Positions 25,157-33,994 are shown, counted from the stretch's first letter. The stretch: 64,000 nucleotides of DNA from a bacterium (GCA_025774935.1 JALGZK010000001.1:84266-148265), one strand, 5' to 3'. Numbers and translations: made by a program. The notes: generated by a model not told the origin, from the sequence alone.

Positions 25157-26101
25157 TTGCGAACGATCCGGCTGCTGGCGGCTCTCGTCCTCGTCGTGTC
25201 GACGGCGTCGGCGGCGTTCGCGTCGTCCTGCTGCGCCGGTGGCAGTAGCGGCGGTGCGACCGATGCGAAGGACGGGACCGGCGTGACGACGCGCGTGATG
25301 AGCTTCAATGTTCGGTACGGGACTGCGCAGGACGGCGACAACGCCTGGGAGCGGAGGCGCGATCTCGTCGTCGATACCGTCAGGGCGTTCGAACCGGATC
25401 TCATAGGCGTCCAGGAGTCCCTCGGCTTCCAGAGCGAGTACCTTCACGAGCACCTTCCGGGATTCGGTTTCGTAGGCGTCGGACGAGACGACGGCACGGA
25501 CGCAGGCGAGATGTGCGCGATTTTCTACAGCCGGTCGGCGTTCGACCTGCTGGACTCGGGGCACTTCTGGCTCAGCGAGACGCCGGAGGTGCCGGGAAGC
25601 GTCAGCTGGGACAGCGCGCTCACGCGGATGGCGTCCTGGGTGAGGCTCCGGGGGCGAGACGTCCCGGTGGACCTCCTCTTCGTGAACACTCACTTTGATC
25701 ACGCGGGCGAAACGGCCAGGATGCGCTCGGCGGAGCTCGTGCTGGAGCAGGCGCGTGAGCTCGCAGGGGGCATTCCCATCATCGTTGCGGGCGACTTCAA
25801 CGCACCGGCGGCTGCCTCGGCGGAGGGACCGTACACGGTGCTGACGGGGTCCAGCGAGAGCGCGTTGGTCGACACGTACTCGGCAGCCGGAGGAGAGGAC
25901 AGGGGAGACGACGGGACGTTTAACGCGTTCGAGGGGCGGACCGGTGGTGCGCGCATCGACTGGATCCTGGTCTCGCGCGAGGTCGAGGTCCTCGGGGCAG
26001 GGATCGACCGTTCCGAGCGCGAGGGGCGATACCCCTCCGACCACTTCCCTGTGACGGCCGTCGTTCGGGTCGCCGCTGGGGAGGCGAGTGGGACGAGATG
26101 A
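25157..26101 (+). CDS. Secreted endonuclease/exonuclease/phosphatase family protein
   Basis: A 314-residue protein with an N-terminal signal peptide ending near ASAAFASS, then SCCAGGSSGG. The metal-dependent phosphodiesterase fold is clear: VMSFNVRYG, LIGVQESLGFQ with the catalytic glutamate, FVNTHFDHAG, IIVAGDFNAP, ARIDWILVS and the terminal SDHFPV. Extracytoplasmic members cleave nucleic acids, sphingomyelin or phosphoinositides, and the target is unknown. The start is TTG. A downstream permease gene overlaps its end by four bases. Confidence 0.85.
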   Translation: MRTIRLLAALVLVVSTASAAFASSCCAGGSSGGATDAKDGTGVTTRVMSFNVRYGTAQDGDNAWERRRDLVVDTVRAFEPDLIGVQESLGFQSEYLHEHLPGFGFVGVGRDDGTDAGEMCAIFYSRSAFDLLDSGHFWLSETPEVPGSVSWDSALTRMASWVRLRGRDVPVDLLFVNTHFDHAGETARMRSAELVLEQARELAGGIPIIVAGDFNAPAAASAEGPYTVLTGSSESALVDTYSAAGGEDRGDDGTFNAFEGRTGGARIDWILVSREVEVLGAGIDRSEREGRYPSDHFPVTAVVRVAAGEASGTR

Positions 26102-26991
26102 CGAAACAGACGAGGGCATACCTCTACGGGTTCTCCGCGGTGATCCTCTGGTCGACCGTTGCTTCTGCCTTCAAGCTGACGCTCCGCCATCTCGACTACG
26201 CGCAGCTTCTCCTCTACGCGAGTCTGACGACGGTCGTCGTGCTCGCCGCGACGCTTCTCGGGACCGGCAGGATCCGCGAGGTGTTCCGGTGCACGCGCGA
26301 GCAGTACATTCGCTCGCTGTGGCTCGGGCTTCTGAACCCGTTCGTGTACTACCTCGTCCTCTTCAAGGCCTACGACCTCCTGCCGGCGCAGGTCGCGCAG
26401 CCGCTCAACCACACGTGGGGGATCGCGCTCCCGCTTCTGTCGATTCCGCTGCTCAGACAGAGGATCCACGCGAGGGAGATCGCGGCCGGCCTCGTCTGCT
26501 ACACTGGGGCTCTCATCATCTCTACCGGAGGCGACCTCCGTGGGTTTCGGGTCGACAGCCCGCTCGGAGTGGCTCTGGCCATGGGGAGCGCCGGCCTCTG
26601 GGCGATCTACTGGATCTACAACACGATGGACGAACGTGAGCCAGTCGTGGGGCTCTTCCTGAACTTCCTCTTCGGCACTCCGTTCGTGCTCGTGTACTGC
26701 CTGGTCTTCTCGGACGTCCGCGTCTCGTTCGGACCGGGGCTTCTGGGGGCGGTGTACGCCGGCGTGGTGGAGATGGCCCTCGCCTTCGTCTTCTGGCTCA
26801 AGGCGCTCAAGCTCTCCGAGAACACCGCGAGGGTCGGGAGCCTCATCTTCGTGGCCCCTTTCCTCTCCCTCGTCTTCATCCACTTCCTTGTTGGCGAGGA
26901 GATCCTCGGAGCGACGGTCGTGGGGCTCGCGCTCATCGTGGCCGGGCTCTTCGCCGGCCGCCCGCCCGGAAGACGCGCCGTGGCGGGGTAG
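26098..26991 (+). CDS. EamA/DMT family permease
   Basis: A 297-residue inner-membrane protein with about ten hydrophobic helices in two EamA repeats. The first repeat begins YLYGFSAVILWSTVASAFKL, and the second contains SAGLWAIYWIYNTM and FLSLVFIHFLVGEEIL. DMT permeases export amino acids, nucleosides or other metabolites; the substrate is undetermined. The ATGA overlap shows translational coupling to the secreted phosphodiesterase gene. Confidence 0.9.
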   Translation: MTKQTRAYLYGFSAVILWSTVASAFKLTLRHLDYAQLLLYASLTTVVVLAATLLGTGRIREVFRCTREQYIRSLWLGLLNPFVYYLVLFKAYDLLPAQVAQPLNHTWGIALPLLSIPLLRQRIHAREIAAGLVCYTGALIISTGGDLRGFRVDSPLGVALAMGSAGLWAIYWIYNTMDEREPVVGLFLNFLFGTPFVLVYCLVFSDVRVSFGPGLLGAVYAGVVEMALAFVFWLKALKLSENTARVGSLIFVAPFLSLVFIHFLVGEEILGATVVGLALIVAGLFAGRPPGRRAVAG

Positions 26992-27044
26992 GGCTCTTGC
27001 CGTCCGTGTGACTTCGGAGTGGTCGCGTCACTGGAGGCATCGTC

Positions 27045-28979
27045 ATGGGATCGAACCTCGCGCGCAAACTCATCGAGTCGCATCTGGTCGAGGGCAGCAT
27101 GGACGTCGGTCAGGAGGTCGGCATCCGGATCGACCAGACGCTCTGCCAGGACGCCACCGGGACGCTCGTCATGCTCGAGCTCGAGGCCATGGGCCTCGAG
27201 AGCGTCCGCACGGAGGTCTCCGTGCAGTACGTAGACCACAGCCTCCTCCAGGTTGACTTCCGAAGCCCCGACGACCACCTCTTCCTCAGAAGCGCGGCGC
27301 AGAGGTTCGGGGTGTGGTTCTCGAGGCCGGGGAACGGCGTGAGTCACCCGGTGCACATGGAGCGGTTCGGCGTGCCCGGGAAGACCCTCCTCGGGTCGGA
27401 CAGCCACAGCTCGGCGGCCGGTTCTCTCGGCATGCTCGCGATCGGCGCCGGCGGACTCGACGTCGCGGTGGCGATGGCGGGCGAACCGTACTACCTGGTC
27501 ATGCCGGAGGTGATGGGGGTGTGGCTGACAGGCGAGCTGCCGGACTGGGTGAGCGCAAAGGACGTCATTCTCGAGATGCTCCGGCGGCACGGCGTGGCCG
27601 GCGGGCGGGGGAAGATCGTCGAGTACAGCGGGCCGGGCGTCGCGGCGCTCTCCGCCATGGACCGGCACGTCATCGCGAACATGGGCGCCGAGCTCGGGGC
27701 GACGGGCTCCGTCTTCCCGTCGGACGACGAGACCAGGAAGTTCCTGAGGTCGCAGCGACGGGAGGACGCGTGGGTCCCGCTCTCCGCGGACGACGGCGCG
27801 GAGTACGAGGAGCGCGACGAGATCGACCTCTCGGCGCTCGAGCCCCTCGTCGCGCTTCCGACGAGTCCGGGGAACGTGGTCCCGGTGCGCGACGTGGCGG
27901 GGAAGGAGATCTACCAGGCGTACGTCGGCTCGTCCTCGAACCCCGCCCTCCGCGACTTCGCGACGGTCGCCATGATCGTCGACGGGCGTCAGGCGCACGA
28001 CCGGGTGTCGTTCGACATCAACCCGGCGTCGCGACAGGTCCTCGAGAACCTGGCAGCGCTCGGGTACCTCGAGAAGCTCATCCACGCGGGAGCGCGGATC
28101 CACCAGGCCGGCTGCAACGGTTGCATCGGGATGGGGCAGGCGCCCGCGACGGGGAAGATCAGCCTGCGGACGGTTCCGAGGAACTTCCCCGGCCGCTCCG
28201 GGACGAAAGGCGACCAGGTTCATCTCGTGAGCCCGGAGACGGCGGCCGTGTCGGCACTCACCGGCGTGATCACGGACCCGCGAACGCACGACGCGCCGTA
28301 CCCGCGGTTCGTCGAGCCGGAGGAGATCCGCATCAACACCGACATGCTCCTCGAACCTCCGCCGCCCGGGACGCCCGTCGAGCTCGAGAAAGGGCCGAAC
28401 ATCAAGGCGCTGCCCTCCTTCGACGCGCTCCCCGAGGCGCTCGAAGGACCCGTCCTTCTGAAGGTGGGAGAGGACGTCTCGACGGACGAGATCATGCCAG
28501 CGGGTGCGAGGGTCCTGCCGTACCGGAGCAACATCATGGAAATCAGCCGCTTCGTCTTCGGGCAGGTCGACGAGACGTTCTACTCGCGTGCGGTCGACCA
28601 CGGGAGGACGCCGTTCTTCGTCATCGCGGACGGGAACTACGGCCAGGGGTCGAGCAGGGAGCACGCCGCGCTCGCACCGAGGTACCTGGGGCTCCGGGCC
28701 GTTCTTGCGAGGAGCTTCGCGCGCATCCACTGGAAGAACCTGGCGAACTTCGGAATCCTGCCGCTGACGTTTCTGAACGAGGAGGACTGCGCGCGGATCG
28801 AGCAGGGAGACCAGCTGGTCCTCCCGGGGATCCGGGAGGCGATCGAGGCCGGTGGCGCCGTCGTGGTGCGGAACGCCACCAGGAACGAGATCTACGAGCT
28901 CGAGCACGCTCTGAGCTCCCGTCAGGTCGAGATGGTGCTGGCGGGAGGCCTCCTGAACGTCGTCAAGGCCGGGCTCTGA
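27045..28979 (+). CDS. Aconitate hydratase (Aquifex-type, short form)
   Basis: This 644-residue enzyme isomerises citrate and isocitrate. Characteristic parts are LLGSDSHSSAAGSLGMLAIG, the [4Fe-4S] cysteines in AGCNGCIGMGQ with a further one upstream, and the swivel-domain blocks DVSTDEIMPAG and NYGQGSSREHAALAPRYLG. The length and order match the short aconitase subfamily related to LeuC/LeuD rather than the roughly 900-residue AcnA. A homoaconitase role is less likely, since no lysine-pathway genes are nearby. Confidence 0.9.
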   Translation: MGSNLARKLIESHLVEGSMDVGQEVGIRIDQTLCQDATGTLVMLELEAMGLESVRTEVSVQYVDHSLLQVDFRSPDDHLFLRSAAQRFGVWFSRPGNGVSHPVHMERFGVPGKTLLGSDSHSSAAGSLGMLAIGAGGLDVAVAMAGEPYYLVMPEVMGVWLTGELPDWVSAKDVILEMLRRHGVAGGRGKIVEYSGPGVAALSAMDRHVIANMGAELGATGSVFPSDDETRKFLRSQRREDAWVPLSADDGAEYEERDEIDLSALEPLVALPTSPGNVVPVRDVAGKEIYQAYVGSSSNPALRDFATVAMIVDGRQAHDRVSFDINPASRQVLENLAALGYLEKLIHAGARIHQAGCNGCIGMGQAPATGKISLRTVPRNFPGRSGTKGDQVHLVSPETAAVSALTGVITDPRTHDAPYPRFVEPEEIRINTDMLLEPPPPGTPVELEKGPNIKALPSFDALPEALEGPVLLKVGEDVSTDEIMPAGARVLPYRSNIMEISRFVFGQVDETFYSRAVDHGRTPFFVIADGNYGQGSSREHAALAPRYLGLRAVLARSFARIHWKNLANFGILPLTFLNEEDCARIEQGDQLVLPGIREAIEAGGAVVVRNATRNEIYELEHALSSRQVEMVLAGGLLNVVKAGL

Positions 28980-29066
28980 AGCGGGGAACGCGCTGCCAGG
29001 GCCGCCGGGACGGAAATCGGGAATCCAAGCCCCTCGCAATGCGTCGAAGTAGTGATTGCTGAATTC

Positions 29067-29082
29067 GCTCAGATACCTGAGC
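29067..29082 (+). repeat. Perfect inverted repeat upstream of ferredoxin-like gene
   Basis: GCTCAG-ATAC-CTGAGC is a perfect 6-bp inverted repeat 40 bases before the Fe-S gene start. It lies in a locally AT-richer stretch, so it may be an operator or the tail hairpin of the aconitase transcript. No T-run follows. Confidence 0.3.
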
Positions 29083-29121
29083 ACACCTCGGCCGGCATAA
29101 GTCAGACACAGAGGAGTCATC

Positions 29122-29880
29122 ATGGCTGTACGGAACATAATCATCATCGACGAGGACAAGTGCGACGGGTGCGGGGTATGCGTGCCCGCCTGCCACGAGG
29201 GCGCGATCCAGGTCATCGACGGGAAGGCCAGACTGGTCAACGAGACGTACTGCGACGGCCTCGGCGACTGCCTTGGCGAGTGCCCGCAGGACGCGATCAC
29301 GATCGAGGAGCGCGAGGCCGCCGATTTCGACGAGAAGGCGGTCCAGGAACACCTTACGAGAATCGGGAGAGCCGCTCCGAAGCCCGCAGCCGCGGAGCAG
29401 GCGCACCACGGGGGCGGCTGTCCGGGCTCGGCGATGCGGAGCTTCGACCAGCCGGCGCCCGCCAGGGCTACGGCCACAGCGACGGCCAGGCAGTCGCAGC
29501 TCGGCCACTGGCCGGTCCAGCTCATGCTGGTTCCGCCCGCGGCGCCGTTCCTGAAGGGCGCCGACATCCTCCTCGCGGCGGACTGCGTGCCGTTCGCGAC
29601 GGCGAACTTCCACGAGCACTACCTCGCCGGGAAGTCCGTCATCGTGGGATGTCCGAAGCTCGACGACATCGGGTACTACCAGGAGAAGCTGAAGGCGATC
29701 TTCGCCGAGGCGAAGCCGCACTCGGTGACCGTCGTGAGGATGGAGGTGCCGTGCTGCGGAGGCATCGCGAGCGCGGCCATCCAGGCGCGCAACGAGGTGG
29801 CGCCCGACACGAAGCTCGAGGTCGTCACGGTCGGGATCCGCGGGGACGAGCTTGGCCGTGAGGAGGTCGCCGCGGCGTGA
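29122..29880 (+). CDS. 4Fe-4S ferredoxin-domain protein
   Basis: A 252-residue soluble protein. The N-terminal part carries a complete ferredoxin motif (CDGCGVCVPACHEGAI) and a second one, YCDGLGDCLGECPQDAI, in which the first CxxC is modified. After an Ala/Gln/His linker (residues about 85-130), the C-terminal domain contains ADCVPFATANFHEHY, KSVIVGCPKLDD and VVRMEVPCCGGI, a conserved cysteine-rich unit of unknown role found fused to such ferredoxins. It opens a redox gene group. Confidence 0.85.
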   Translation: MAVRNIIIIDEDKCDGCGVCVPACHEGAIQVIDGKARLVNETYCDGLGDCLGECPQDAITIEEREAADFDEKAVQEHLTRIGRAAPKPAAAEQAHHGGGCPGSAMRSFDQPAPARATATATARQSQLGHWPVQLMLVPPAAPFLKGADILLAADCVPFATANFHEHYLAGKSVIVGCPKLDDIGYYQEKLKAIFAEAKPHSVTVVRMEVPCCGGIASAAIQARNEVAPDTKLEVVTVGIRGDELGREEVAAA

Positions 29881-29933
29881 GCGGTGCCCTCGAGGCGGCG
29901 GGCGGTATCTCGGCTCGAATAGAAGCGTATGGA

Positions 29934-29958
29934 ACCTCGGGGCTCACGGCCCCGAGGT
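29934..29958 (+). terminator. Hairpin terminator after the ferredoxin-domain gene
   Basis: ACCTCGGGGC pairs perfectly with GCCCCGAGGT around a five-base loop (10-bp stem), about 55 bases after the stop codon. The following CTCCGTTTGG holds only a short T-run. It probably separates this gene from the glutaredoxin operon. Confidence 0.55.
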
Positions 29959-30133
29959 CTCCGTTTGGGGCAGCGTCCGGGGCGGTGGCCGCCGACGTCG
30001 GGACAGGCGGGGAGAGTTAGGGTTCCTCCTGGCCCCCGATACGGTGTATGATGGCGGAACGGAGGGCGCGGCGCCTGTGGGACGGACGCCCGGGGCCGTC
30101 CCGTAGATCGCAGGATTCCCACAAGGAGACGAC

Positions 30134-30424
30134 ATGGCGGACGCGAGAGGCACGGTTCAGGGCGACCACGCCGACCACAGCGTGCTCTTCTACGGACTGT
30201 CGACGTGTGTCTGGTGCAAGAAGACGCGGGAGTATCTGGAGAACGAGAGCGTGGCCTTCGACTTTGTCTACGTCGACCTCCTGAAGTACGAGGAGCGGGA
30301 GGAGGCGGTCGCGAAGATCGCCGCCGTGAACCCGGGGAAGAACTTCCCGACGATCCTCATCGACGGGACGGAGGTCGTCGTCGGCTTCAAGCCGGACAAG
30401 CTCAAGGAGGTGTTGGGGCTGTGA
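30134..30424 (+). CDS. Glutaredoxin-family protein
   Basis: A 96-residue thioredoxin-fold protein. VLFYGLSTCVWCKKTREYLE carries the CxxC active site (CVWC), and NFPTILIDGTEVVVGFKPDKL gives the cis-proline and glycine-rich substrate-binding end. The CVWC pair differs from the glutathione-type CPYC. It overlaps the ferredoxin:disulfide-reductase-like gene by four bases, so its electron donor may be that Fe-S enzyme rather than glutathione. Confidence 0.88.
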   Translation: MADARGTVQGDHADHSVLFYGLSTCVWCKKTREYLENESVAFDFVYVDLLKYEEREEAVAKIAAVNPGKNFPTILIDGTEVVVGFKPDKLKEVLGL

Positions 30425-30957
30425 GCCGGGAGGCGCCGATACCACAGGAGCGGATCGACGCTCTGGTGAACGAACTCATACGGGACGCGGAGGCGGGCAG
30501 CTATCATCTGAATCCCGACCTGGGGTTCGTGACGGACCTGGCCGCGGGGCTCCTGGTGAACGAGGAGCGGCACGGCTATCGGTCCTGCCCGTGCCGGCTC
30601 GCGGTCGACGACCGCGAACGCGACCGTGACATCATCTGTCCCTGCGACTACAGGGACCCGGATCTCTCCGAGCACGGCGCCTGCTACTGCGCGCTCTACG
30701 TTTCGGGGGACGTGCTGACGGGGAAGCGCGAGCTCGGTTCGGTTCCGGAACGGAGGCCGACCGAGGAGGAGAGAGCGAGAGCCCGCGAGGCTCGAAGCGC
30801 GAGCATCGCGGGGACCGGCGGGGCGTCCGGAGGCCTGGTGCCGCCACTTCCGGTCTGGCGGTGTACCGTCTGCGGGTACCTCTGCGGGCGGGACGAGCCC
30901 CCTGAAGTCTGCCCGATCTGCAAGGCCACGAAGGAACGCTTCGATCGCTTTCTGTAG
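30421..30957 (+). CDS. Ferredoxin:thioredoxin reductase catalytic chain fused to rubredoxin
   Basis: A 178-residue redox fusion. Residues 1-100 are an FTR catalytic-beta domain with the three signature motifs CPC (56-58), CPC (73-75) and CYC (88-90); the last replaces the usual CHC. These ligate a [4Fe-4S] cluster next to the redox disulfide. A linker rich in Arg/Glu/Ala leads to a short rubrerythrin-type rubredoxin domain with cysteines 148, 151, 164 and 167 (WRCTVCGYLCG, CPICKA). A comparable fusion is known as ferredoxin:disulfide reductase in methanogens. It is coupled to the glutaredoxin gene, its likely partner. Confidence 0.9.
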   Translation: MSREAPIPQERIDALVNELIRDAEAGSYHLNPDLGFVTDLAAGLLVNEERHGYRSCPCRLAVDDRERDRDIICPCDYRDPDLSEHGACYCALYVSGDVLTGKRELGSVPERRPTEEERARAREARSASIAGTGGASGGLVPPLPVWRCTVCGYLCGRDEPPEVCPICKATKERFDRFL

Positions 30958-31003
30958 TCCGATCACCGAACGGCGAGGACGGTCGCACACGACGGAGGAA
31001 GCA

Positions 31004-31555
31004 ATGGAAGACGGTGGCGTTCCGCTTCACTACGTCTGCACGCACGATCAGGCGCGTGAACTCGCTTCGGAGTTCGACAGGTTCTGGGTCTCGAACTGCG
31101 GTTGCCGTGAGGGCCGCGAGGAAGGCTGCGCGCGCTCCAGGATCGACGTCTGCCTGATGTTTGCGAGCGACACCGGTTCGAGCGGATCGGGGCTCAAGGA
31201 GATCACGAAGGGCGACCTCGAGGCGATCTTCGAAGAGGCAACGAGCAAGTGGCTCGTGACCAGGCCGTTTCGCGGGTACGTGGACCGGTCGAGGACCGAG
31301 GGAATCTGTTTCTGCTGCGACGATTGCTGCGGCTACTTCCTGGATCCGATCGAGGTGTGCGAAAAGGGGACGCTTCTCGAGAGGACTGCGATGGAGGCCT
31401 GCACGGACTGCGGGCTCTGTCCCGACGTGTGCTATTTCCACGCGAGAGAGATGAAGGACGGGAAGCTCGTCGTCACGCGTGAGCAGTGCTACGGGTGCGG
31501 GCTCTGTGCGGACGCCTGCCCGGAGCGGTGCATCGAGATGGTCGGACGTAAGTGA
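31004..31555 (+). CDS. Cysteine-rich dicluster Fe-S protein
   Basis: A 183-residue soluble protein. Cysteines 32, 34, 42 and 50 (NCGCR, GCAR, DVC) are followed by the run ICFCCDDCCG (102-109), then two [4Fe-4S] motifs (133-143 and 162-172). The order and spacing mirror the 359-residue protein at 14.6 kb without its winged-helix part, so both belong to one family. It lies directly after the FTR/rubredoxin gene and is probably an electron carrier in the same redox unit. Confidence 0.75.
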   Translation: MEDGGVPLHYVCTHDQARELASEFDRFWVSNCGCREGREEGCARSRIDVCLMFASDTGSSGSGLKEITKGDLEAIFEEATSKWLVTRPFRGYVDRSRTEGICFCCDDCCGYFLDPIEVCEKGTLLERTAMEACTDCGLCPDVCYFHAREMKDGKLVVTREQCYGCGLCADACPERCIEMVGRK

Positions 31556-31568
31556 ACCGGGGAATCCG

Positions 31569-32000
31569 ATGGCAGGGACTGCGATGGAGACGGAAGAGCG
31601 CGTGAACGCCGACTGTTCGGAGGTGACTCCGGACACGGAGAGGCTGCAGGAAGAGCTCGCGCAGTATCGACAGGAGAAGGAGAAGATCCGCCGGCTCGTC
31701 GGGCAGATCGGCGGAGTGGCCTCGAACCGGCGCGACCGGATGATGAACGTCATGTTCATGGTCGCGATCGGACTCCTCCTGATCATCGACGTGCTCCGCC
31801 ACGTGCTCGGGTGGGAGCTGCCGCTCCCGGCGCTCTTCTCGCTCGAACTCGGCGTGCTGCTGGTGTCGATCAAGATCATCTGGATGATCCACCGTTCCAC
31901 GAAGGTCGAGCACTTCCAGTTCTGGATCCTGAACACGATCGAGTTCCGCCTGAACGAGATCTCGAAGAGGATCTCGGAGATTGAGAAGCGCCTGAAGTAG
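31569..32000 (+). CDS. Two-helix membrane protein with flanking coiled coils
   Basis: A 143-residue protein. Residues 20-50 form a charged coiled-coil helix (RLQEELAQYRQEKEKIRRLV), two membrane helices follow (about 58-80 and 85-108), then a second amphipathic helix (LNEISKRISEIEKRLK) ends the protein. Both coiled coils would face the cytoplasm, suggesting oligomer formation. The family is unrecognised. ATG codons at 31569 and 31584 are both possible. Confidence 0.55.
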   Translation: MAGTAMETEERVNADCSEVTPDTERLQEELAQYRQEKEKIRRLVGQIGGVASNRRDRMMNVMFMVAIGLLLIIDVLRHVLGWELPLPALFSLELGVLLVSIKIIWMIHRSTKVEHFQFWILNTIEFRLNEISKRISEIEKRLK

Positions 32001-32048
32001 CTGCCGCGGCTGCGGGTGCGACCGCGCCGCGCGAGCCTGGAGGAGATC

Positions 32049-32564
32049 GTGCTGAGTTCGAAGACAGTCGACGCTCTGGAGAGCCCGGCAGTCCGGGCGG
32101 CCGTAGAGAGCCCGGTGGGACGTCTGACGCTGGTCGCGACCGACTCCGGACTCCGCGCGCTCCTCTTCGCCGGAGACGCCAAACGGTACGGGCGGGAGCT
32201 CACGAAGCTCAAGGAGGACCCGAGACACCCGGTCCTCGCGGCCGCGTCGGCGCAGCTCGACGAGTACTTCTCGGGCGCTCGTCGCCGGTTCGAACTGCCC
32301 CTTGCGCTCGAAGGCACGGCGTTCCAGAAGAGGGTCTGGCGCGAGCTCACGAGGATCCCGTACGGGAAGACCCGGAGCTACGGCGAGATCGCGGCGCGCC
32401 TCGGCTCGCCGGGGAGCTCTCGCGCCGTCGGGGCAGCGAATGGGAGGAACCCCGTTGCAGTCATCGTGCCCTGCCACCGCGTCATCGGCGCCGACGGATC
32501 CCTCACGGGATTTGGGGGAGGACTCGATCGGAAGGAGTACCTGCTAGATCTGGAGTCCCGCTGA
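32049..32564 (+). CDS. ogt: Methylated-DNA--protein-cysteine methyltransferase
   Basis: This 171-residue suicide enzyme removes O6-alkyl groups from guanine. The N-terminal ribonuclease-like domain ([20 protein letters not shown]) is followed by the DNA-binding half [24 protein letters not shown], with the active cysteine in [21 protein letters not shown]. It is catalytically complete, in contrast to the ATL protein at 9.2 kb. GTG is favoured by GGAGG five bases upstream. Confidence 0.93.
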   Translation: MLSSKTVDALESPAVRAAVESPVGRLTLVATDSGLRALLFAGDAKRYGRELTKLKEDPRHPVLAAASAQLDEYFSGARRRFELPLALEGTAFQKRVWRELTRIPYGKTRSYGEIAARLGSPGSSRAVGAANGRNPVAVIVPCHRVIGADGSLTGFGGGLDRKEYLLDLESR

Positions 32565-32585
32565 GTACCGGCCGGAAGGACCTCC

Positions 32586-33527
32586 ATGCCGTCTGAACAC
32601 GCAACCTCGGCGCCCCGGACACTGACGAGGATCGTCGGTACGTCCTTCCAGGGCTTCTTCGCCGAGCGTTGTCCTGAGGCCGCGGCCGGCATCGGATTCT
32701 ACGCGGTCTTCGCGCTCTTCCCGTTCCTGCTCCTGCTCGTGGCCGCGAGCAGCTTCCTCCTGGAGTCCCCCGACACGCAGGAGCGCGTGCTCTCCGCCGT
32801 GCTCAGGTTCCTGCCGGTCTCGGGAGAGATCGTCACCGAGAACATGCGGAACCTCGTCGGCTCACGCGCGACGGCTGGAGTCGTCAGTGCGGTGGGCCTC
32901 CTCTGGGCGGCGACCGGCGTCTTCACGACAGTCGTCCGGAACGTCGACCGGGCGTGGCGAGGCGAGCTGACAAGGAACGTGCTCCTGTCCAGGCTCGTCG
33001 CGCTCGTGATCGTGTTCGGCCTGGTGGGCCTGGCGGCTCTGCTGCTCCTCGCGCGGTCGTTCATCTGCATCCCGACCGGATGGTCGCTCCCGGGGCCGCT
33101 GCAGGAGACGGTCGCCATCGCGTGCCGGCTCCCGAGCCGAGCCGCCATTTCCGGCTTCATATTCCTGACTCTCACGCTCCTCTACCGGCTGGTGCCCGGG
33201 ACGCGCGTGAGATGGCGTGAAGCGGCGCTCGGCGGGGCGGTGGGAATCCTCGCGTTCCGGCTGGTGACCGCGGGGTTCACGTGGTACCTGGACAGCGGTC
33301 TTGCTCGGTACAACGTCGTGTACGGATCGCTGGGAGCGCTCGTTGCGCTCCTCTCGTGGATCTACATCGTGGCGGCCATCGTTCTGTACGGTGCGCACCT
33401 GAGCGCGGCGACCGCGGCGCACACGCGCGGCCTGCCCGTCAGGATTCGAGGGCCGTACGGGGAGACGGAGACGCATGCGGACGGGGGGCGCGAGGAGACT
33501 GAGCCAACAGAAGGTGAAACCGAATGA
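32586..33527 (+). CDS. YihY/virulence factor BrkB family membrane protein
   Basis: A 313-residue protein with six predicted membrane helices. CPEAAAGIGFYAVFALFPFLLL, GLLWAATGVFTTVVRNVDRAW and the YGSLGALVALLSWIYIVAAIVLYGAHL end are family signatures. The first of these is the usual A-x-x-F-Y-x-x-x-A-x-x-P-F element. YihY proteins were once called ribonuclease BN; their role is unsettled. The NiSOD gene follows closely. Confidence 0.9.
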   Translation: MPSEHATSAPRTLTRIVGTSFQGFFAERCPEAAAGIGFYAVFALFPFLLLLVAASSFLLESPDTQERVLSAVLRFLPVSGEIVTENMRNLVGSRATAGVVSAVGLLWAATGVFTTVVRNVDRAWRGELTRNVLLSRLVALVIVFGLVGLAALLLLARSFICIPTGWSLPGPLQETVAIACRLPSRAAISGFIFLTLTLLYRLVPGTRVRWREAALGGAVGILAFRLVTAGFTWYLDSGLARYNVVYGSLGALVALLSWIYIVAAIVLYGAHLSAATAAHTRGLPVRIRGPYGETETHADGGREETEPTEGETE

Positions 33528-33544
33528 CAGAACGGGGGGGGAGT

Positions 33545-33994
33545 ATGAAGAGGATCCTGACCATCCTGCTCGTGACCGTGACGTGCGCCGGAGGTGCGCT
33601 CGCACATTGTGAGATCCCGTGCGGGATCTACGACGACGAAGCTCGTCTGGCTGAGATCGCGGAGCACGTCACCACGATCGAAAAGTCGATGACCATGATC
33701 GGGGAGCTGTCGTCGGGACCCGACATCGACCACAACCAGCTCGCGCGCTGGGTGGCAAACAAGGAAGAGCACGCGGAGGCGATCCAGCACGTCGTGTGGC
33801 AGTACTTCATGACCCAGCGCGTTAAGCCGGTCGATCCGGGTGGGGACGGCCACAGGGCGTACGTGAAGAAGCTCACCCTCCTGCATGGGATGCTGGTGCA
33901 GGCGATGAAGGCGAAGCAGTCGGTCGATCCGGAAGTAGTGGCGCGTCTTCGCGAACTCCTGACTGCGTTCTCTGCTGCGTACGCAGGTCACTAG
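33545..33994 (+). CDS. sodN: Nickel superoxide dismutase with secretion signal
   Basis: The mature N-terminus carries the nickel-hook HCEIPCGIY (His21, Cys22 and Cys26 of the precursor), which is exclusive to NiSOD. The rest is a helical bundle (EHVTTIEKSMTMI, DHNQLARWVANKEEHAE, LLTAFSAAYAGH). The enzyme disproportionates superoxide. Residues 1-20 form a Sec signal peptide ending ALA immediately before His21, so signal peptidase would expose the histidine amine needed for nickel binding. The precursor is 149 residues. No SodX-type peptidase gene lies nearby. An upstream ATG overlapping the yihY-like stop is less likely because it would prefix the signal peptide with charged residues. Confidence 0.93.
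   Translation: MKRILTILLVTVTCAGGALAHCEIPCGIYDDEARLAEIAEHVTTIEKSMTMIGELSSGPDIDHNQLARWVANKEEHAEAIQHVVWQYFMTQRVKPVDPGGDGHRAYVKKLTLLHGMLVQAMKAKQSVDPEVVARLRELLTAFSAAYAGH

Noticed and set aside
26616..29567. Very long open frame (983 codons) on the minus strand opposite the permease, aconitase and ferredoxin genes
   Set aside because: It is antisense to clearly conserved proteins, is Arg/His/Pro-rich without domains, and is the expected mirror frame of high-GC coding DNA.
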